64,000 nt of DNA from Lepidodermella squamata (lineage: Eukaryota; Gastrotricha), in assembly GCA_047495785.1 (NCBI GenBank), contig JBLDXI010000030.1:1302001-1366000 (forward strand). The letters are read 5' to 3'. Made by a program: the position numbers and the translations under genes. How positions within the stretch are numbered: the first letter of the stretch is position 1; every line of letters begins with the position of its first letter. Shown piece by piece: positions 56,790-64,000 of this stretch. The notes beneath the pieces are model-generated. The model saw only the letters and a list, made by a program, of their open reading frames with translations. It made no database searches and was not told the DNA's origin.

Positions 56790-57600
56790 AAAAAGAGCGA
56801 AGCGAGGAAATTGTGAAGATTATCAAACACGCCTGTTTGTAATGAGGCATCCAGGGTAGCGTAGTGGCCTAGCTAAGGGCGCGGCTAGCTTCAAATTCTC
56901 ATCTTTAGCGTCGTTGAATAACTCGGATTTAGGCTTGTTTACATTCGTTTGAAAGTGAGAGGTGACAAGTAAAAAGTATTTTGCTTTTGCCTCTTAATTC
57001 CCGTTGGAAATCTGTTTTTTTTACTTGACACCTGTAACCTTGAAATGAGTGTAAACAGTTGATGGGATGAGCTTTAGGTTCGACGCCATGCCTGTTCAAT
57101 GTTTATGCTCAATAATATTCTTGAGAAACAATTGCTTTGTTTTCATTCATCAACACCGTTCTTGTTCATTTTTGCAATTGTGAGATGGTCGCAATGAACA
57201 CTGCGCTTGGAAGCCATTCACAATGCCGCGTGGTATTGACCCAATTAATTCACCAATGTCATTAGTTTCGTTGAATTACTCAGATTTTGGCTTATTTGCG
57301 TCAGTTTGAAGGAGGATGGTGGCAAGTAAAAGGTCATTTGCTGTAGTCTCTTCATTCACGTGAAAAAACACCGCTTTTCACGTGTCACCCGTTCCATTTT
57401 AACTGGCGTAAACAAGCCTATATATCAGAGTCATTTTACGGCGCTAATGATGTTTTTCGCTACAAAGAAAAAAATGCTGATAGCTAATTTCATTAGTACT
57501 AATTTTTATAAAGAAATTAAACAAATATAGCCACGAAAGTAATGTGAACGAACGTAAACTTTTTATTAAAAGGGTGGTTGATAGTTTTACTCATGAAAAA
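56790..57600 (-). repeat. Dispersed repeat R, copy 3 (right arm of inverted repeat)
   Basis: Reverse complement of 51130-52080. It carries two MITE copies (about 56902-57060 and 57270-57450) and ends next to the Helitron 3' boundary at 57648. Confidence 0.7.
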
Positions 57601-57658
57601 TGAAAAAAAATTGTTTATTTATTTATTTATTATTTATTTAGAAGCTACTAGTATAACA

Positions 57659-57679
57659 GGCGCCCGCTTCGCGGGCGCC
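57659..57679 (-). terminator. Helitron 3' hairpin
   Basis: GGCGCCCGC-GAA-GCGGGCGCC: a perfect 9-bp GC-rich stem with a 3-nt loop, 7 nt before the CTAG terminus. It is the transposition terminator of the element, not a transcription terminator. Confidence 0.9.
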
Positions 57680-57784
57680 AATGTATGTATACCGGATTGA
57701 CGATTTGGAAAGCAATAAAAGGAAAGACTCAGTTTTATTTCACACTAAACAACCGCAATTCAAGGAAGAAAAAAGCGGAAATAA

Positions 57785-58477
57785 TTAATAATCGGTGTAA
57801 ATTTCATGAGAGGTGAGGTTGCATTCTTCGGCTTCTTTCTCAGGGTTGTCGAACGATATCAGGCAGTCTTAGAATTAAGAATATTAAAATGGTCATATGT
57901 ATTTGATGGAAATTTCGCTTTACTCACCGTAGACGTAGCCGGGGTCGACATCCTCCAGATACATGTGTACAATGGCAACGGTGCAGTTGACTTCTTGCAT
58001 TTCTCGCCCTAATCGCCTGAAACCGCGTGAATCCAAGTGAGAGGACATCGCCTGTCGCCAATTGCTGACATACGCTGTCCGCCACGTCTTAATCCAGATG
58101 AAGTAGTACCCCATATCTGGGTCGTCGTCAAACTCGGGGTCCCAGTAGTCCTCGGCATCCTCATCAAGTCGAGAGTCATCCGGGCTGCAAGATTCATATA
58201 GGAATTTCCATCCAGGAAATTTTGGTACGAAGCCAACGCCGCAAATCTCAAATATCTCTTGAAAAATTTGTAGAATACCACACCTGGAAACGGATTCTCG
58301 CAGATCTCGGTACCAGAAGACGTACTCTTCGGGGATTTCGTAATAAACGCGATAACGGTCAGTGTAATACCAACTGGGGTACATATTAGTCGAAATATTA
58401 TTCTGATCTAAAAAAATAATTTGAATTAAATAAATCAAGGAGAGGAGATAGTTTGTGGACGAAATTCTGACGTCCAC
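57785..58477 (-). CDS. Helitron cargo gene, acidic protein of unknown function
   Basis: Exons 58477-57928 and 57867-57785 with a 60-nt GT-AG intron in phase 1; up to 210 residues. The start may instead be the Met at about 58384 (MYPSWYYTDRYRV), because a T-tract and AG acceptor lie between the two. It is rich in Tyr, Trp and Asp/Glu, with an acidic stretch (DEDAEDYWDPEFDDDPD) in the middle and a C-terminal NPEKEAEECNLTSHE. No family recognised. It lies between the RepHel stop and the Helitron 3' end, in the same orientation, so it travels with the element: either a captured host gene or an accessory protein (for example a DNA mimic, judged on acidity alone). Confidence 0.65.
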
Positions 58478-58598
58478 AACTGGGGAAGAATAAAGTTTGA
58501 GATCATGAAAAGTGAAGAATTCTTGATAATGAATTATGCTATGCGGATAGAATAGAAAAAAATAGGTAAAGCTGGATGTAAGAAGTGGCTATAAGCCA

Positions 58599-61500
58599 TC
58601 ATTTCAGCAACACCTCAGGATAGACAACATTGACGGTGTAGTACTGCTTTGTCTTCTTGTCGTAGTGGCTGAAAACAATAAGGTTTCGTGGATCTCGAAC
58701 GCGAGATAAAGCGACGTAAAGCTGGCCGTGAGTAAAAACTGGGTGGTTGGCCAGATGTAAGCCGACAACGTTGAAGGTTTGTCCTGTAAAATAAAAGAAT
58801 GAATAAATAATCGGTAAACGAAGGAAATTTAATGGTTCACCTTGACTTTTGTTGATTGTCATAGCGAAAGCAAGTCTTATTGGAAACTGTTGCCGCTTCA
58901 TTGGAACAGGGAAAACGCTCTCATCGGTGTTGAAATCAATTCGTGGAATGAGAACAACCTCGCCTACTCGCGTACCGGTAAGAATTTCGGCCGTGATAAT
59001 ATCGGACCCTAATTGGGTGATTCGAAGTCGCGTTCCATTACAAAGGCCCCCGGAGCAACTGAGATTTCTGATTAAAATAATGGGGGCGCCTATTTTCAAC
59101 GCCAATCGATGAGGTGGTATTCCTGAAGGATTGAGTGTATTGAGAACTTCAACTTGGAACATTGCTCGAGCAGCTTCATCTTGAACGGTATCGCGACTCG
59201 TGTAAATAAGAGCATTTCCGGGCAGCCGTTGCAGGATCTTCTCGTTGAGGTAATCAACTTCGTCATTCCTCGTGGCAAGTATACATCTCTCGGCGACGTA
59301 GCCGGCGTCAGTTCGGTTGGAAAGGTCATCATAGACGGCGCGAATTAGGTCGTTTTCCGAATTCGCGTGCTTAATTGGGTCAGGAATGATTACCGAGTCA
59401 GGTATGCCAGCAATTCCAGGGGCAACGCCATCCCCAACCTGAGATAAAATCTTTGTTATAAAAAAGACAGACAACTAAAAATGCCTTATTACCTGAATTA
59501 GCCATTGCACGTAGGGAGCTACAACGGGATCATTAATGACCCGCATATTTCTGGTCAGGCGCATGATTTTAATTGTTGGCCAGAAATCAGCTTTTCTCAA
59601 GCAAGCGTCAACGATCTCAGGTCGACCACCACGCGGAATGACGGGTAGGCATTGACGAAAGTCGCCACCGAAAACTATGGGAATACCTGATGAGAAATTG
59701 TCGATTAAAACCTGAATTCGGTCGTAACTAAACACAACTAACCTCCAAATGGCAAATTACATTGCGTCAGATCTCGAATGCTCTTATCTAGGGCCAAGAA
59801 GTTGAAGCGGCTCATCATTGGCGCTTCGTCCCAAATGATCAGATGAGTACGTCGGATAAGGTCAGCGACGGCAGATCTTTTCGAAATGGAGCAAGTGCTG
59901 TATTCATCCGCTTGTAGTGGAATCTTGAATCGAGAATGAGCCGTTCTTCCACTGTCGAGAAGAATTGCCGCTATACCAGAGGAAGCAACAGCCAAAGCGA
60001 TGTCGCCGAGAGACCGGACTGACCGTAGTAAGTAGTTGTAGATGTAGGTTTTCCCACAGCCGCCATAACCCTCGAGGAAAAACACTGATGGCTGACGCTG
60101 CCCGGCTCGAAAAGATTCCACTGCGCTTTCGACAACATTTACAACCGACCACTGCTCGTCAGTTAGTCGCAAGCGTTGCTCTTCAAGTTGAAGCATCAAT
60201 CTTCCTCGAGGATAACTCAATTCTTCGGTAATGAGAGAAGCAACGGGAGATGTAGGGATAGGCATGTTTGGAAAATCGGCCAAGCTCAGCCCTTGTGGGC
60301 TAATAAAATTAGCAATTTCAATCAATGCATTGTTTTTCATTTCTTGATTAAGTTCCATTTCCGGATTCAGACGTCTCGCTTCGTGTAAAAAATCCTCGCA
60401 TAAATGCAAGCAAAATTCTTCCCATAGCAACTCAGGGCTAGGAGGCTTTGCGAAAACCAGAAGAATGGCGAATAGTTGTCGTAACTGACGCGGTAGTTGC
60501 ATGACGGACGCTTCTTTCAAATACTGCTTGATTTCATCACCCGATTCGAGAAGTTTTCGCTTTCGACACGCATCAAAAAACGTAGCGTAAACTTGGCCAT
60601 CCACCGTTTTCAGGTATTCGAAGCTTGTAGGACCGGGAACATTGAGCAGCAGTAGACGTAAAGCAAAAAGCTCAGTGTTGTAAGGAGCTGTGTAAATTCG
60701 TCCAATGCCGTAAGCAGCATTCTTGCGGCGATTCCATTTCTTCACACCTTTCTTTCCATCCCAGGTGTAGTGTTCAGGCACCTTCTTATATGTCAATTGG
60801 CGAGCAAAATCGTCATTTTGGCAAAGCTTGAAAAACGCCGTCAACTTCGTATCCTCAGGATTTTGCAGGTCTTCGATGTTGTCACCTTCTTTAAAAGTAA
60901 TTCTCTAACAATAGATAAAAATGTTACATTTGTTAATGACATTAATTAATTTTTCTTACCTGCTGGTTCTCGAGATGCAGATCAAGCCGGCAGACAGATG
61001 GATATTCGCCGTGCATATGGTAACCGTAAATATGCCAAAAGGCCTCAGAGGTCGAGATGTACCTGCCTTCTAAAAATCGCTTTATTTCGTCACCATCATC
61101 AATTTCACCAGCGGCACGGTCGGGTCCCTTGTATACATATTTGTAGTGATATTTGACGCTTCCGACTGTTCCAACAGCTTCGCAATTGATATGGCAATTA
61201 TACTTTTTCAATAGATAGGGATTATAAGGAACGACCCATCTGTTGTCAAGGCGTACAGTTTGTTTATTCACGGTTTTCTCGACATATCGACCATTATCGG
61301 GACGCTCGTATTGAGGGTAGCCGTCATCAACCCATGCCGTAGACTCTTGAAAGTTCTTGGGGAAGTTTTTTGAGCACCTTCCATCCGCCATACACGGGCA
61401 ACTCGGTTGAACATGCCCACACGGCCCATGTAGCATATGACGCGCGACAATAGCGTGCAATTCAGGATGACTATCTGGATTGGGAAGTTCAGCGGATATA

Positions 61501-63117
61501 GCCTTATCGATGTCTTCGGGAGTTCTTAATTTATCCGGGTCGTTCAAAATGAGCAGTAAATGTGAGTGAGGTAGGCCGCGTTTTTGAAATTCGATGACAT
61601 AAACGTAGCAGATAACTTCTCCAAAAATCTGATTTTCAACAATGTCGTGAAGGATTTCCTTAAACTTGAGATTAAAAACTCGAGCACAAAGGTCGGGGCG
61701 ATCAGCAGCAGTTTGCAGAAGGTTACCATCGGAGTCACGTAACAAATTGTCCTGAATTTCGGGCCAATTAGGATTGCATGTTGTAGTAATAAACAAATCC
61801 GGTTTTCCAAAGTGGGCAACGCGAGCCATAGCATCATGGTACAACTGGAAATTATGACGCGGCGAGCCAATGTGTGTCGCAGGAAGGATAATGGAGCGTC
61901 CAATATTACCCAACTCTCTTTCTCCTTCTCGATGTGCATCCATTACTCCTTGATAGAGCTCAGCCCTTATCGTTTTCTGATTTTCTCGCACCCAATGCAA
62001 TCGATTTGATTCGATTTTAGCCCAAACGTCGCAAGCAAATTGATGAAATAATCGGCCGTACAAAAATAAATTTGAAGAATCGCGCAATTGGAACAAATAA
62101 TTGTAATAATCCAGATCCGTCAGTTTCTCATCGCATGTCAATGACTTCTTCATGTTATAAGTCCAACCGGGATTCCCCTCGGGAAACAACAAAACGTAAT
62201 GAAGCGGATCGTAAAGAGGAGAATTTTCATTAACACGTTGAAGACCGCCTTCACGTAAACGCAATACAACATCGCGCGGCTGTCAACGTGAAAAGAATTA
62301 TTAATGGTGTAAAATAGCATCTTTTGAAATATCAACTCACTTCTTTAATTCCAGGGTCATCAGGAATTAGAGCAGCGACTTCTGAAGACGTCGGTAAATT
62401 GTATCGCCTCTTATCCATTTCATTAGGATCGCAACGTAAAAATAAATTCAAATTCGGAGAGTTTCGAAGAATTTCATGAGCTTGTTTGTAAATGGCCACG
62501 TAAGGATTGAAATTATGAAGTTCCGCTTGGATTTCAGCGACCAAGACAGGATTCAAGTTCTTCAAGTGTCGCAATCGATTAGTAGCTTCATTATCGCTAT
62601 CGATAATGTACAGCTGAGCAAACTTGGGAATGTCTCCTGGAACAGGTTCAAGTGCGCCGTGTGAATGGTGTAGGCTTCCACAAAACCTGAAGGTTGACCA
62701 TTCCACACTTCTATCGAGACCGGGTACCCCCAAAGACGTGAAAGCGAAGGCTGAATTGAACGCGCGTACTTCACTGCGAAATGTCTTGCCAAGAGGCGAA
62801 TTTTCGAAGAGCAGCTTTTTGAACAGCGGTGTAGGCTGAGGGAACGGTGGAAGTACGATTTTCCCATTAGCACAGCAACGAAATGAAGGGTTGCCAATGG
62901 TTGACTTGTCAATTTTTTCCTTCATGAAGAATATAGCATTGCAGTGGCGACATTTCGACGATAACTGTCCAATATTGTTTTGGTTAACTTTCCGCTCGTC
63001 ATTGAACTCTTTCCGAGCAGCAAGACGTAACCTCTTCACGCCTTTAGGGCGACCAGCGACTGGAGCCGCTTCGTTGACGAAGTTCTCTAACTCCAAATCA
63101 TCTACAGAAATGAACAA
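58599..63117 (-). CDS. Helitron RepHel protein (HUH replicase plus Pif1-like helicase)
   Basis: Multi-exon, read from beyond 63117 down to the stop at 58599. Exon blocks, approximate: 63117-62338, 62281-60961, 60906-59743, 59686-59493, 59427-58842, 58790-58599, with introns of about 50-65 nt. The N-terminal part has Helitron Cys motifs (CRHCNAIFF). The Rep nuclease has the HUH motif GLPHSHLLLIL and the two-Tyr motif KYHYKYVYKGPDR. The helicase has Walker A GYGGCGKT, Walker B IIWDEAP, motif III GGDFRQCLPV (intact only after splicing a 56-nt intron), LTRNMRV, INKSQG and YVALSRVRDPRN. Its role is rolling-circle transposition. The introns resemble host introns in size. Confidence 0.92.
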
Positions 63118-64000
63118 TTGATAAAAACGGAGGGTCTCGAAATGGAGACATTATACCTCCTTCCAAAAGTCCGTCGATGGCCGGAGCAGAAGGCAGGGGA
63201 GTTTCTTGGCGTTCGATTCCGCCAATGCCGGGAATGTCCATTTCATCGTCAGACAATTCTACTGGATCTACATAACATGGTTAACGGAATTTAGGATTTT
63301 TTATAAACAATGAAATCTCACCATGAACGTATCTGCTAGTGGAAGGGGCGTCAAGCATAGAAGTTGGTCTCTTGACAGCTGAATAGGAAAAAGGGTAAAA
63401 AAAAAAAGATATCGTTTCGACCAATCATTACCAGTTATAGTGGGTGAAGCAGACTTAGGGTTTACAGGTGTGAACCTGAACCTTGGCTGAGGCGAGGGCG
63501 AGGACGCCGGTGAGGACAGGCGAAGCGATGCTATTGGAATAATAGGAGTTTGGGGTCGGGGAGAAACTAAAACAAAAAACAAAAAATCTTAAACGCTTAG
63601 GATTCTAGGATGAAAGCACCTTTACCTGACAATATAGGTCTCGGTTGTCTGAAACATGCTGCAGATTGAGGCCTTACAGTCACAGGCGTACCAGGATTAA
63701 GTGCTCGCAAGTACTGCGGGGGGTTGAACGCTGGAGGAGAAGCCAGTACTGAACAATCGACATACAAAGAATCACTCTGTTGAAATGATTAAATTGTGAT
63801 CCTACTTTCATCATCTACTGCTGTATTGCTCCTCTTCGGCGGAGGGCCTATAACAACGGGACCGCTAACATTACGCTGAACGGCGACCAATGATGACGGT
63901 CGAATTGGGGGAATAGCGGGAGGGGAAGGCAATTCTAATTTGAGAAATCGAGTGAACACATTTCATGAACTGAATTGATGTGCTTACCTTCATCTTCGCG
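63118..64000 (-). CDS. 5' exons of the Helitron protein, partial
   Basis: Several short open blocks separated by intron-like gaps encode Pro/Ser-rich, low-complexity sequence (for example FTPVNPKSASPTI and DDEMDIPGIGGIERQE). They lie directly upstream of the RepHel N-terminal domain and probably form its disordered extension. Exon borders are not certain and the start lies beyond the window. Confidence 0.45.

Larger units (their letters stand above)
57648..64000 (-). mobile_element. Helitron, 3' portion, apparently intact
   Basis: A rolling-circle DNA transposon read on the minus strand. Its 3' end is textbook: a 9-bp hairpin (57679-57659), 7 nt, then CTAG (57651-57648) followed by T at 57647, the expected A/T-type target. 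It carries RepHel with complete motifs plus a second gene (57785-58477). The 5' TC end is outside the window, so at least 6.35 kb belongs to the element. No disabling mutation was seen in the portion present, so it may be autonomous and young. Confidence 0.88.

Overview
The window is animal nuclear DNA. Genes are split by short GT-AG introns (nearly all 47-61 nt in the models I could phase), a few introns use GC-AG, AATAAA signals are present, and the genes are metazoan types: receptor tyrosine kinases (RTKs), Cys-loop channels, astacin, cathepsin L and a Helitron. Very short introns and tight gene packing suggest a compact invertebrate genome such as a larvacean, a tardigrade or a similar lineage. 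I cannot name the species from sequence alone.

Layout. 0-3.8 kb: the end of an unrecognised gene, a cathepsin L-like protease and an astacin-like metalloprotease, all on +. 3.8-36.6 kb: six complete, tandem, minus-strand genes of about 3.8 kb each. Each encodes a signal peptide, a large ectodomain homologous to glycoside hydrolase family 65 (closest by eye to animal PGGHG/ATHL1, protein-glucosylgalactosylhydroxylysine glucosidase), one transmembrane helix and a complete cytoplasmic tyrosine kinase. I phased every exon of all six, and every frame closes, giving predicted proteins of 1122-1159 residues. This GH65-receptor tyrosine kinase family is the most unusual system in the window. One carboxylate position that matters in human PGGHG is not a carboxylate here, so the ectodomain looks like a glycan-binding pseudo-enzyme wired to a kinase.

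The array grew in part by duplication of a block of about 12 kb (about 11.3-23.4 kb and 26.1-37.7 kb). Genes 3 and 5 are sisters, genes 4 and 6 are sisters, and the block ends survive as two truncated relics: exon 1 of a gene-2-like copy at 26.1 kb and the 5' end of the channel gene at 22.8-23.3 kb. Each gene carries a GATA-type site next to an ACTT(C/G)AAG word, usually 90-110 bp upstream of its ATG.

37.5-40.6 kb (+): a gene that joins a Cys-rich sushi-like region, two EGF-like modules and two CUB-like domains to a Cys-loop ligand-gated channel through a phase-matched 51-nt intron. 40.9-42.3 kb (-): a second Cys-loop subunit with a C-x14-C loop and an inverted-repeat element in its intron. 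43-57.6 kb: a repeat-rich region with many TA-flanked inverted-repeat (MITE-like) elements, relics of the CUB-channel family, a P-type transposase fragment and one intact gene for a secreted Cys/Thr-rich protein. 57.65-64 kb: the 3' part of an apparently intact Helitron, with a textbook 3' end (9-bp hairpin, then CTAG followed by T), a RepHel gene with all motifs, and an extra two-exon cargo gene. Its 5' end lies beyond the window.
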